From PUPG01 sp041686485 (lineage in GTDB: Bacteria > Bacteroidota > Bacteroidia > Bacteroidales > UBA7960), in contig JAWLDT010000090.1 of NCBI GenBank assembly GCA_041686485.1, forward strand, positions 1 to 7,489: a stretch of 7,489 nucleotides of DNA, in the 5' to 3' direction. This document shows, piece by piece, positions 1-5,922 of this stretch. How positions within the stretch are numbered: the first letter of the stretch is position 1; each line of letters starts with the position of its first letter. A model generated the notes under the pieces. That model saw nothing but the letters and a program-made list of their open reading frames with translations, ran no database searches and was not told the DNA's origin. Position numbers and translations under genes: made by a program.

Positions 1-62
1 CCGAGGTCACGCAGCCCAAGTGCTGCGGCTACCACTGCTCCTTTTTGTAAATGGTACGTCGG
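1..62. repeat. 62-bp tandem repeat unit, first copy (copy A of the hairpin repeat)
   Basis: The opening CCGAGGTCACGCAGCC recurs at 63, giving a 62-bp direct tandem period; the array may continue left of the window. The unit holds a hairpin with arms CGCAGC (10-15) and GCTGCG (22-27) and loop CCAAGT, followed by CTAC at 29-32, then CCACTGCTCC and a T-run. It matches the first half of the 75-bp repeat found at 71, 6759 and 7330. The second hairpin of that repeat is absent here and is replaced by a diverged stretch with the palindrome TCGGCCGA at the junction (59-66). Confidence 0.85.
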
Positions 63-70
63 CCGAGGTC

Positions 71-145
71 ACGCAGCCCAAGTGCTGCGTCTACCACTGC
101 TTCTTTTTTATAAATGGCAGGCCGGCCAAGTCCGGCCTGCAACTG
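71..145. repeat. 75-bp double-hairpin repeat, copy B (REP-like)
   Basis: This is one of three full copies in the window (also 6759-6833 and 7330-7404), all exactly 75 bp and in the same orientation. Hairpin 1 has arms ACGCAGC (71-77) and GCTGCGT (84-90) with loop CCAAGT. Hairpin 2 has arms GCAGGCCGG (117-125) and CCGGCCTGC (132-140) with the same loop CCAAGT. Between them lie CTACCACTGC and a T-rich run. Read on the minus strand, GTAG sits directly at the 5' foot of hairpin 1 and GTTG at the foot of hairpin 2. This matches the layout of REP elements (tetranucleotide plus hairpin) processed by RAYT transposases; the functional link is inference. No transposase is present in the window. Confidence 0.85.
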
Positions 146-193
146 TAATGACATATCAAGCCAGCCTGGTGACAGCTCAAGCGCTGTCATTAC
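145..193. repeat. Nested stem-loop with a CAAG-containing loop
   Basis: Outer arms GTAATGACA (145-153) and TGTCATTAC (185-193) are perfectly complementary over 9 bp. An inner hairpin, TGACAGC (170-176) with GCTGTCA (183-189) and loop TCAAGC, shares its right arm with the outer stem, so the two structures exclude each other. A short CCAG/CTGG dyad sits at 161-169. The CAAG core in the loop links it to the neighbouring CCAAGT-loop hairpins. On the minus strand the hairpin is preceded by GTAA. Confidence 0.7.
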
Positions 194-219
194 GGTAGCT
201 TTCCACGGCGAAGTGCTTG

Positions 220-238
220 AGGCCGGTCAAGCCGGCCT
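220..238. repeat. Hairpin with TCAAG loop
   Basis: Arms AGGCCGG (220-226) and CCGGCCT (232-238) enclose loop TCAAG. On the minus strand the hairpin begins with GTAG (240-237), overlapping its foot. It is the fifth CAAG-loop hairpin in the first 240 bp and directly abuts the heptamer array. Confidence 0.7.
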
Positions 239-342
239 ACACTTTTCACTTTTCACCGTTCACTTTTCGTTTTTCACTGTTCACTTTTCGTTTTTCACCG
301 TTCACCGTTCACCGTTCACCGTTCACCGTTCACCGTTCACCG
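238..342. repeat. 15-unit heptamer tandem array (TTCACCG type)
   Basis: Fifteen 7-mers run in unbroken phase over 105 bp. The first eight are variants: TACACTT, TTCACTT, TTCACCG, TTCACTT, TTCGTTT, TTCACTG, TTCACTT, TTCGTTT. Seven perfect TTCACCG copies follow at 294-342. The variant part shows a 21-bp higher-order period (252, 273, 294). A frame through it reads a repeating FTVHRSP peptide, but there is no sign of a real gene. The same heptamer occurs inverted at 6606-6633. Arrays of this kind are, from memory, common between genes in Bacteroidota; their function is not known to me. Confidence 0.9.
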
Positions 343-426
343 TTTTGCAATTTAATGGTTTTTTTGCATTTGAAAGGGTCCCTGGATAATATTTCTGTGT
401 GATAGGGGCTGAATAATGATAGTCAA

Positions 427-453
427 ATACACAGAATTCTTAAATTTGTGTAT
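427..453 (+). promoter_or_regulatory. Probable frr promoter (-7 element) inside a dyad
   Basis: TAAATTTG at 441-448 matches the Bacteroidota -7 consensus TAnnTTTG exactly and lies 28 bp before the frr start codon, so the leader would be about 20 nt. I see no good TTTG -33 element at the expected distance. The -7 element is enclosed by a perfect 7-bp inverted repeat, ATACACA (427-433) and TGTGTAT (447-453), with a 13-bp spacer, which could be an operator. A weaker alternative is TTTG at 369-372 with TATTTCTG at 390-397. Confidence 0.45.
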
Positions 454-476
454 ATAAATCAAAATAGCAGGAAACC

Positions 477-1040
477 ATGAACGAAGAACTGGAGTTTTTA
501 TACGAAGAGGCAGAAGAGAAGATGGACAAGGCCATCAAGCATCTGGAAAAGGAACTGTTAAAGATCAGGGCCGGGAAAGCCAACCCCCAGATGCTCGATA
601 GTGTCACCGTCGACTACTACGGAGTGAGTACCCCGCTTTCTCAGATGTCTAACATCAATACGCCTGATCCCCGTACCATCCTGGTGCAGCCCTGGGAAAA
701 AAGCATGCTGGAGCCTGTCGAAAAAGCTATTCAGGCAGCAAACCTGGGCTTTAACCCTCAGAATGACGGTTCGCTGATACGCATTAACGTACCGGCCCTT
801 ACCGAAGAAAGGCGTAAGGATTTGGTCAAGCGTGTGAAATCTGAATCGGAAAATACCAAAGTCAGCGTGCGGAATATTCGTCGGGAAGTACTTGACGCTG
901 CTAAAAAATTAGAAAAAGAAGGCGTCCCTGAGGATGACGTGAAGGTCTTTGAAAACAAGATCCAGGAGCTGACCAACAAGTTTACCGACAAGATTGACAA
1001 GATGGTGGAAGGCAAAGAAGAAGATATCATGACGATCTGA
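477..1040 (+). CDS. frr: Ribosome recycling factor
   Basis: The 187-aa product is ribosome recycling factor, a cytoplasmic protein that works with EF-G to split the post-termination ribosome and free mRNA and tRNA. Length matches the family (about 185 aa) end to end. The first helix of domain I (about 1-30) runs into the signature LLKIRAGKANPQML at 27-40. The domain II beta region follows at about 31-104 (DYYGVSTPL at 46-54). PALTEERRKDLVK at 106-118 opens the second helix of domain I, and the arginine-rich VRNIRRE at 131-137 is the conserved ribosome-contacting part. The ATG at 477 is the natural start by alignment; only a weak AGGAA precedes it, as expected in this phylum. Its last 14 bp overlap the end of the convergent ribF. 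It appears to be monocistronic, from the promoter near 441. Confidence 0.97.
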   Translation: MNEELEFLYEEAEEKMDKAIKHLEKELLKIRAGKANPQMLDSVTVDYYGVSTPLSQMSNINTPDPRTILVQPWEKSMLEPVEKAIQAANLGFNPQNDGSLIRINVPALTEERRKDLVKRVKSESENTKVSVRNIRREVLDAAKKLEKEGVPEDDVKVFENKIQELTNKFTDKIDKMVEGKEEDIMTI

Positions 1041-2001
1041 TGCCGGTATACACCAAAGCATTGGTCATGATGGACGGCATGAGTCGTTGAAGGTGCTCCG
1101 TCGTGTGTTCTTTGTCCCGGTCAAGTTGCACTTTTAGTTCAGACAGGGAGTTGAAGCGCATTTCATCACGAATGCGGGCTAAAAACCCGAGCGTGATATC
1201 CTGGTCATACAGGTTTTCATGAAAGTCGAAAAGGTGTGCTTCGATGGTAACATTGTTCAGGTCGAGTGTCGGACGTATACCTACGTTGACCATACTGTTG
1301 TACCACTGACTGTGAACCCTGACCATCGCTGCATATACGCCCTGTCCGGGCAGCACTTTGCAAATGTCATTCACCTTTAGGTTTGCCGTCGGATAACCAA
1401 GGGTGCGGCCAATCTTGTTCCCGATCACCACGCGACCGGTGAGAGGGTAGGCATATCCCAGCGAGTCAAGCAGTTCTTCCATGCGGCCCTGTTGAACCAT
1501 CTCCATGATTTCGTGTTGATCCGGAAATGACCGGTGCCGGAATGTTTCATCTGTACCCTCCGGTAACCAGGTGTTTTGTTGTGTTTCCTGCTGAAAAAAT
1601 GCCTTAAAAAAATGATTCTGCCACAGATCGGCACCGGGAACCAGGTATCCTGCTTTTTGTTTCATCACCGCCTGACTGGCGGGCCACGAGAGATGCATCA
1701 TCTTTCCCGGGGCAGGGAAGGGCCATGGAAGTATGTTGCTGTATCCCATAGCCTTAAGCAGGGCAATCCGCTCATTCAGGGATAAAAGACATGGCGAAGC
1801 TTCCCGCGTGCCTGTACCGGATAGATCTTCTTCATAACAAAGAATAACCAGGATGTCGTCCTCACAGCTATTGGTTAGGTGAAGGGCATGGGACAGAATT
1901 TGTTGATGGTGCGCGGTCATCCCATCAAAAAAAGATACCACGCATGCTTTAAAACCCGAAGATTCCATTAGCTGCTCTTCCGCGATGAAGTTGCCGCCCA
2001 T
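1027..2001 (-). CDS. ribF: RibF-family riboflavin kinase with degenerate FAD synthetase domain
   Basis: The 324-aa protein has the two-domain RibF layout. RibF phosphorylates riboflavin to FMN and adenylylates FMN to FAD in the cytoplasm. The C-terminal riboflavin kinase domain (about 183-300) looks intact: GRTLGYPTANL at 198-208, PGQGVYAAMV at 218-227, VNVGIRPT at 238-245 and EAHLFDF at 254-260 with the catalytic Glu. The N-terminal nucleotidyltransferase domain (about 19-160) is recognisable but damaged. The usual GTFDGVHxGH reads FFDGMTAHH (24-32), losing the first His and the Gly. The DFRFG region reads ADLWQN (124-129). The SSTxIR motif is replaced near 156-165 by HRSFPDQHEI. FAD synthesis is therefore doubtful; FMN formation is likely. 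The ATG at 2001 fits the family N-terminus best; 2049 (340 aa) or 1968 (313 aa) are alternatives. It converges on frr with a 14-bp overlap and diverges from atpD. Confidence 0.88.
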   Translation of the reverse strand: MGGNFIAEEQLMESSGFKACVVSFFDGMTAHHQQILSHALHLTNSCEDDILVILCYEEDLSGTGTREASPCLLSLNERIALLKAMGYSNILPWPFPAPGKMMHLSWPASQAVMKQKAGYLVPGADLWQNHFFKAFFQQETQQNTWLPEGTDETFRHRSFPDQHEIMEMVQQGRMEELLDSLGYAYPLTGRVVIGNKIGRTLGYPTANLKVNDICKVLPGQGVYAAMVRVHSQWYNSMVNVGIRPTLDLNNVTIEAHLFDFHENLYDQDITLGFLARIRDEMRFNSLSELKVQLDRDKEHTTEHLQRLMPSIMTNALVYTGIRSS

Positions 2002-2060
2002 GTTATGAACCCTTTCTTGTATCATATACAATGATATATTCGCAAACACGTTGAAAAAAG

Positions 2061-2092
2061 TAAAGGTATAAAATATATCAGGTCAGGGACAA
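2061..2092 (-). promoter_or_regulatory. Possible ribF promoter
   Basis: Read on the minus strand, TTG (2092-2090) is followed after 21 bp by TACCTTTA (2068-2061), one base off the TAnnTTTG -7 consensus. This would give a start about 50 nt upstream of the chosen ribF ATG. The region is AT-rich, so a chance match is quite possible. Confidence 0.25.
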
Positions 2093-2124
2093 GCATCTCC
2101 TGTGAAAAAGTTGTACATTCGTAG

Positions 2125-2250
2125 GGCAGTTGTCCGGTAAGCCATTATTTTGCCTGGGAACACGGCCATGGCGACATTCCGGCCGGCATAGACAGGTGGT
2201 TTTCACCTCTTGTGTTCCTGTTGACACCATTTTTCAGACGGACAACTGCC
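2125..2250 (+). promoter_or_regulatory. atpD upstream/leader region with a long-range inverted repeat
   Basis: A perfect 12-bp inverted repeat, GGCAGTTGTCCG (2125-2136) and CGGACAACTGCC (2239-2250), brackets 102 bp. The right arm ends 18 bp before the atpD ATG. Inside lie a hairpin with arms AGGTG (2194-2198) and CACCT (2204-2208), the palindrome GCCATGGC (2165-2172) and CCGGCCGG (2179-2186). If transcription starts before 2125, the arms could close a large stem just upstream of the ribosome site. Otherwise they may be paired protein sites. I found no convincing TAnnTTTG promoter; TTATTTTG at 2145-2152 is one base off but lacks a well-placed -33 element. The role is inferred. Confidence 0.45.
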
Positions 2251-2268
2251 GGAAAAAATGCAGATGAT

Positions 2269-3786
2269 ATGAGTAAAGATCCTGACAAAACAGGGAAAGT
2301 GGCACAGGTCATCGGTCCTGTGGTGGATGTTGTATTTGATGACCGAAAAAATCTTCCTGATATTTATGAAGCCCTTGAGCTGGAGAATGAAGAAGGGCAA
2401 CGCATTGTGCTTGAAGCACAGCAGCACCTTGGCGAAGATACCGTCCGGGCCATTGCCATGGATGCGACGGAAGGTGTTGCCCGGGGAATGATTGTAACCA
2501 GAACCGGCGGTCCGATAACGATGCCGGCCGGCGAGGAAGTACGTGGCAGGGTGTTTAATGTGAACGGCGAAACGATAGACGGGCTTGGCGCTGTACAAAC
2601 AGAAAGGCGCTATGACATCCACAAGGATCCGCCCAAATACGAACAGCTGAAAACCGGCGACGAGATCCTGCATACCGGCATCAAGGTGGTTGACCTGCTT
2701 ACCCCATACCCCAGGGGCGGTAAGATTGGCCTGTTTGGCGGGGCCGGCGTGGGAAAGACCATCCTTATCATGGAGCTCATCAACAACATTGCCAAAGAAT
2801 ACCAGGGTATGAGTGTTTTTGCCGGCGTAGGTGAGCGTACGCGTGAAGGGAATGACCTGCTGCGGGAAATGATCGAGTCTGGTGTCATCAATTATGGGGA
2901 TGCTTTCGTGGAATCCATGAAGAAGGGTCACTGGGACCTTTCGCTGGTTGACCGGGAGGCCCTGGCGACCTCAAATGCCACACTGGTGTTTGGCCAGATG
3001 AATGAACCCCCGGGGGCCAGGGCAAGGGTGGCGCTCTCGGGGCTGGCTATTGCTGAATATTTCCGGGATGGTGAGCCGCATGGAAAAGGGAACGACATCC
3101 TGTTCTTTATTGATAATATCTTTCGTTTTACCCAGGCCGGCTCGGAGGTATCTGCCTTGTTGGGGCGCATGCCATCAGCAGTGGGCTATCAGCCAACGCT
3201 GGCCACGGAAATGGGTATCCTGCAGGAAAGGATCAGTTCAACCCACAGGGGTTCCATTACCTCTGTTCAGGCGATCTATGTCCCGGCAGACGACCTGACC
3301 GACCCGGCACCCGCTACCACCTTTGCACACCTTGATGCAACCACCGTGCTTAGCCGCAAAATCTTTGAACTCGGTATATACCCCTCCGTGGAGCCGCTCG
3401 ACTCATCCTCCCGCCTGCTGTCACCCGAGATAGTTGGGGAAAAGCATTACAAGGTAGCACAGGACGTGAAAGCCATCCTGCAGCGCTATAAAGAACTTCA
3501 GGACATCATTGCTATCCTCGGCATGGAAGAGCTTTCTGAAGAAGATCAGACAGTGGTAAAACGGGCCAGAAAGGTGCAGCGGTTCCTGAGCCAGCCATTT
3601 TCCGTCGCTGAACAGTTTACAGGCATGGAAGGAACCTCTGTTTCGATGGACGAAACGATACGTGGCTTTTCCACCATTCTTGAAGGCCACATGGATGATT
3701 ATCCCGAAACGGCCTTCAACATGGCAGGCACGATAGATGAAGTAGAACAAAGGGGTAAAGAGCCTGCCAGTGATAACCAGAAATAA
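2269..3786 (+). CDS. atpD: F1 ATP synthase subunit beta
   Basis: The 505-aa product is the catalytic beta subunit of F1Fo ATP synthase, which binds nucleotide at the alpha/beta interface on the cytoplasmic face of the membrane. The N-terminal beta-barrel starts with GKVAQVIGPVVDVVF (9-23). The P-loop GGAGVGKT is at 157-164, the catalytic Glu in GER at 188-190, NEPPGAR at 245-251, and the Walker B strand ILFFIDNIFRF at 277-287 with Asp282. The adenine-pocket region YPSVEPLDSSSR is at 371-382, and the loop that contacts gamma, EELSEEDQ, at 420-427 (usually DELSEED). All key residues are present. The start is ATG 2269, because the family begins just before the barrel; an in-frame ATG at 2212 would add 19 unlike residues and run through the inverted-repeat arm. 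atpC follows after 8 bp, so the two are surely cotranscribed. No alpha, gamma, delta or Fo genes are here. Confidence 0.97.
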   Translation: MSKDPDKTGKVAQVIGPVVDVVFDDRKNLPDIYEALELENEEGQRIVLEAQQHLGEDTVRAIAMDATEGVARGMIVTRTGGPITMPAGEEVRGRVFNVNGETIDGLGAVQTERRYDIHKDPPKYEQLKTGDEILHTGIKVVDLLTPYPRGGKIGLFGGAGVGKTILIMELINNIAKEYQGMSVFAGVGERTREGNDLLREMIESGVINYGDAFVESMKKGHWDLSLVDREALATSNATLVFGQMNEPPGARARVALSGLAIAEYFRDGEPHGKGNDILFFIDNIFRFTQAGSEVSALLGRMPSAVGYQPTLATEMGILQERISSTHRGSITSVQAIYVPADDLTDPAPATTFAHLDATTVLSRKIFELGIYPSVEPLDSSSRLLSPEIVGEKHYKVAQDVKAILQRYKELQDIIAILGMEELSEEDQTVVKRARKVQRFLSQPFSVAEQFTGMEGTSVSMDETIRGFSTILEGHMDDYPETAFNMAGTIDEVEQRGKEPASDNQK

Positions 3787-3794
3787 AACCTGCC

Positions 3795-4034
3795 ATGTTC
3801 CTTGAAGTCATCAGTCCCAAAGAAGTGCAATACAAAGGCCATGTAAACCTGGTACAGATGCCCGGTGAGATGGGTTCGTTTGAAGTTCTGGAAAATCATG
3901 CTCCCATTGTTGCACTGCTGGGGTCTGGAAAGATGAAAATCATTGATAATCAACGCAACCTGGTTTATATATCTATCCAGGGCGGGGTGGTACATGTACG
4001 TGAGAACCGGATAACGATCGTTACCAAAAACTGA
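3795..4034 (+). CDS. atpC: F1 ATP synthase subunit epsilon, short form
   Basis: The 79-aa product is the epsilon subunit, part of the central stalk that couples F1 rotation to the Fo ring. It comprises only the N-terminal beta-sandwich domain: FLEVISPKEVQYKGHV at 2-17, the family signature PGEMGSFEVLENHAPIVALL at 23-42 and a final strand VHVRENRITIVT at 66-77. The C-terminal helical hairpin that inhibits ATP hydrolysis in E. coli (about 138 aa in total) is absent. Short epsilon proteins of about 80 aa are usual in Bacteroidota, so this is not a truncation; the stop is clean and an intergenic gap follows. It sits 8 bp after atpD, in the usual atpD-atpC order, with no evident Shine-Dalgarno. 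Confidence 0.94.
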   Translation: MFLEVISPKEVQYKGHVNLVQMPGEMGSFEVLENHAPIVALLGSGKMKIIDNQRNLVYISIQGGVVHVRENRITIVTKN

Positions 4035-4049
4035 CCGTCATCCTGCCTG

Positions 4050-4076
4050 TTTTTTTCTTATATTTACAGAAAAAAA
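4050..4076 (+). promoter_or_regulatory. T/A inverted repeat with -7-like element between atpC and recJ
   Basis: Arms TTTTTTTCT (4050-4058) and AGAAAAAAA (4068-4076) flank TATATTTAC, which contains TATATTTA (4059-4066), one base off TAnnTTTG. It could be a recJ promoter, or a weak AT hairpin giving partial termination after atpC. The A-rich right arm also lies where Bacteroidota genes carry their A-rich translation-start context. Neither role is proven. Confidence 0.3.
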
Positions 4077-4080
4077 AGAA

Positions 4081-5832
4081 ATGTTGCGAAAACGGTGGGT
4101 GCTTACAAGGGATGATGAACATAAGGATGTCGTTGAAAAGCTTGCCACCACCCTGAAAATAGATGTCACCCTGGCCCGCTTGCTGGCGCAGAGAGGCATC
4201 CGTTCCTATGCGGAAGCATATGAGTTTTTCCGGCCATCTTTAGACAAGCTGCACGACCCTTATTTGCTAAAAAATATGGAACTGGCTATTAGCTTCATTG
4301 AGCAGGCAATAGACCAGAACAAACGTATTTTGATTTATGGCGATTATGATGTGGATGGCACAACTGCGGTTGCCCTGGTTTATGATTTCCTGAAGGATTT
4401 TCATGATAACCTGGATTATTATATTCCTGATCGCTATAAGGAAGGCTATGGCATTTCGTACGACAGCATTGATTATGCTGTAGAGACTGGCGTTGACCTG
4501 ATCATTTCGCTGGATTGTGGTATCAAGGCGCATGATCAGATTGCTTACGCCAGGGGCAAAGGGCTCGACTATATTGTTATCGACCACCATCGCCCGGGCG
4601 CTGAACCACTTGAAGCTACAGCCGTTATTGACCCGAAGCAGGAAGACTGTCCCTATCCGTATAAAGAGTTGTCGGGCTGTGGCCTCGGTTTTAAGCTGGC
4701 ACAGGCTTTTTATCAGAAAAGAAAACTCCCGTTCGATGGCCTTGAAAAACTTCTCGATCTGGTAGTTGTAAGTATCGCTGCCGATGTGGTTCCCATTACC
4801 GGTGAGAACCGTCTCCTGGCCTACTATGGGCTGAGACAACTGAACCTTGCGCCCCGCTCCGGACTCGAGTCTATCCTCTTTTACAGCAATGTGTTTCGTA
4901 AAGCCCAATCTGACGATATTACCGTCTTTACACGCGAGATCCATATCAGTGATCTCATGTTCCTGATCGGTCCGAAGATCAATGCTGCCGGACGTATCAA
5001 AAGTGGCAAGAAAGCGGTCGATCTTCTTGTCTGCCAGGATATGCGGGATACCCACCAGCTGAGTATCGACATTAGCGACAACAATACCGAGCGCCGTAGC
5101 CTGGATACAGATATCACCCGTCAGGCCATGGATAAGATCGCCAACAACCCCCTGTCCGAAAGCAGCAAGTCTACCGTGCTGTTTGACGCAGGCTGGCATA
5201 AAGGTGTCATCGGCATTGTCGCTTCCCGCCTGATTGAAACCTACTATCGTCCCACGGTCGTTTTCACCGAGTCCAATGGCCTTATCACAGGGTCGGCCCG
5301 CTCAATCAAGGACTTTGATGTGTATAATGCCATAGACGCCTGCAGCGACCTGCTCGAACACTTCGGCGGGCATAAATATGCGGCCGGCCTAAGCCTTAGG
5401 CCCGAAAACCTGAATGCCTTCATCGATAAGTTTACCCGGGTGGTGGAAGATACCATCACCGATGAGATGTTGGTTCCACAAATCGAGGTACACTCGGAAA
5501 TAAAACTCAACGCCATCGTTGGTAAGTTCTACCGCGTCCTCAAACAGTTTGCCCCGTTTGGGCCGGGAAATGCCAACCCGGTATTTGTTTGCAGGCAATG
5601 TGTCGCAAACGGCCGGGTGCGCGTGGTAGGCGAAAAACACCTGAAGTTTAAAGTCAGACAACCGGGCTACAGCAAGGTGGAACTCCCTGCCATCGCCTTT
5701 CAGCAAGGGCATCATCTATCCAAAATGCAAAACTGCAAATACTTTGATATTGCTTTTCAGATTGAAGAAAATAGCTGGAACGGCCGGATAAGCCTTCAAC
5801 TTAATGTTAAGGACATCAAGTTTTACGAATAA
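4081..5832 (+). CDS. recJ: Single-stranded-DNA-specific exonuclease RecJ
   Basis: The 583-aa product is RecJ, a cytoplasmic 5'-to-3' exonuclease on single-stranded DNA, needing Mg or Mn, used in RecFOR recombination, mismatch repair and base-excision repair. The DHH domain carries YGDYDVDG at 86-93, SLDCG at 143-147, DHH at 168-170 and SIAADVVP at 231-238, which supply the metal-binding Asp and His residues. GPKINAAGRI at 297-306 is the RecJ-specific linker motif. The DHHA1 domain has GWHKGVIGIVASR at 371-383, GSARS at 404-408 and GGHKYAAG at 429-436. The OB-like C-terminal domain covers about 465-580, with FAPFGPGNANP at 490-500. Length fits the family (about 570-580 aa). It lies 46 bp after atpC on the same strand and may be read through from atpDC or have its own promoter. 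It converges with the RNase H gene. Confidence 0.96.
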   Translation: MLRKRWVLTRDDEHKDVVEKLATTLKIDVTLARLLAQRGIRSYAEAYEFFRPSLDKLHDPYLLKNMELAISFIEQAIDQNKRILIYGDYDVDGTTAVALVYDFLKDFHDNLDYYIPDRYKEGYGISYDSIDYAVETGVDLIISLDCGIKAHDQIAYARGKGLDYIVIDHHRPGAEPLEATAVIDPKQEDCPYPYKELSGCGLGFKLAQAFYQKRKLPFDGLEKLLDLVVVSIAADVVPITGENRLLAYYGLRQLNLAPRSGLESILFYSNVFRKAQSDDITVFTREIHISDLMFLIGPKINAAGRIKSGKKAVDLLVCQDMRDTHQLSIDISDNNTERRSLDTDITRQAMDKIANNPLSESSKSTVLFDAGWHKGVIGIVASRLIETYYRPTVVFTESNGLITGSARSIKDFDVYNAIDACSDLLEHFGGHKYAAGLSLRPENLNAFIDKFTRVVEDTITDEMLVPQIEVHSEIKLNAIVGKFYRVLKQFAPFGPGNANPVFVCRQCVANGRVRVVGEKHLKFKVRQPGYSKVELPAIAFQQGHHLSKMQNCKYFDIAFQIEENSWNGRISLQLNVKDIKFYE

Positions 5833-5846
5833 GGCGATGCTTTGAT

Positions 5847-5861
5847 AGCCATACAATGGCT
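5847..5861. terminator. Hairpin after recJ
   Basis: Perfect 6-bp arms AGCCAT (5847-5852) and ATGGCT (5856-5861) with a 3-nt loop begin 14 bp after the recJ stop codon. There is no T-run behind it, so as an intrinsic terminator it is weak. Its place between two convergent genes supports a 3'-end role. Confidence 0.4.
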
Positions 5862-5892
5862 GATGATCTCTGCTTTGGCATGATATCATTAC

Positions 5893-5908
5893 AACGGATA
5901 GCCGTTTT
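5893..5908. terminator. Hairpin with short T-run between recJ and the RNase H gene
   Basis: Arms AACGG (5893-5897) and CCGTT (5902-5906) with a 4-nt loop are followed by two more T residues (TTTT overall at 5905-5908). It lies 15 bp beyond the RNase H stop codon when read on the minus strand. The stem is short. The palindrome ATGATATCAT (5880-5889) lies next to it. Confidence 0.35.
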
Positions 5909-5922
5909 GCTGATGTATACGG

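Noticed and set aside
71..145. tRNA or small RNA gene (75 bp, strong stems)
   Set aside because: There is no cloverleaf, no T-loop GTTCRA motif in the right place and no anticodon arm; two tandem hairpins with identical loops fit a repeat better.
238..342. CRISPR array or plasmid iterons
   Set aside because: Units are 7 bp and contiguous with no spacers; no cas or rep genes are near and the neighbours are core chromosomal genes.
114..389. Open frame of 91 codons with a repeating FTVHRSP peptide
   Set aside because: It is the translation of the heptamer array (21 bp gives 7 codons) and of the hairpins before it; there is no family match or start context, and a second frame is open through the same array.
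2212..2268. Upstream in-frame ATG extending AtpD by 19 residues
   Set aside because: Beta subunits begin just before the beta-barrel; the extension is unlike the family and overlaps the inverted-repeat arm.
2203..2931. 242-codon open frame antisense to atpD
   Set aside because: It lies opposite a fully conserved atpD; the product resembles no family I know and runs through the upstream inverted repeat.
4267..5199. 310-codon open frame antisense to recJ
   Set aside because: It is long, but it mirrors the RecJ codons and covers the DHH motifs on the other strand; no recognisable domain.
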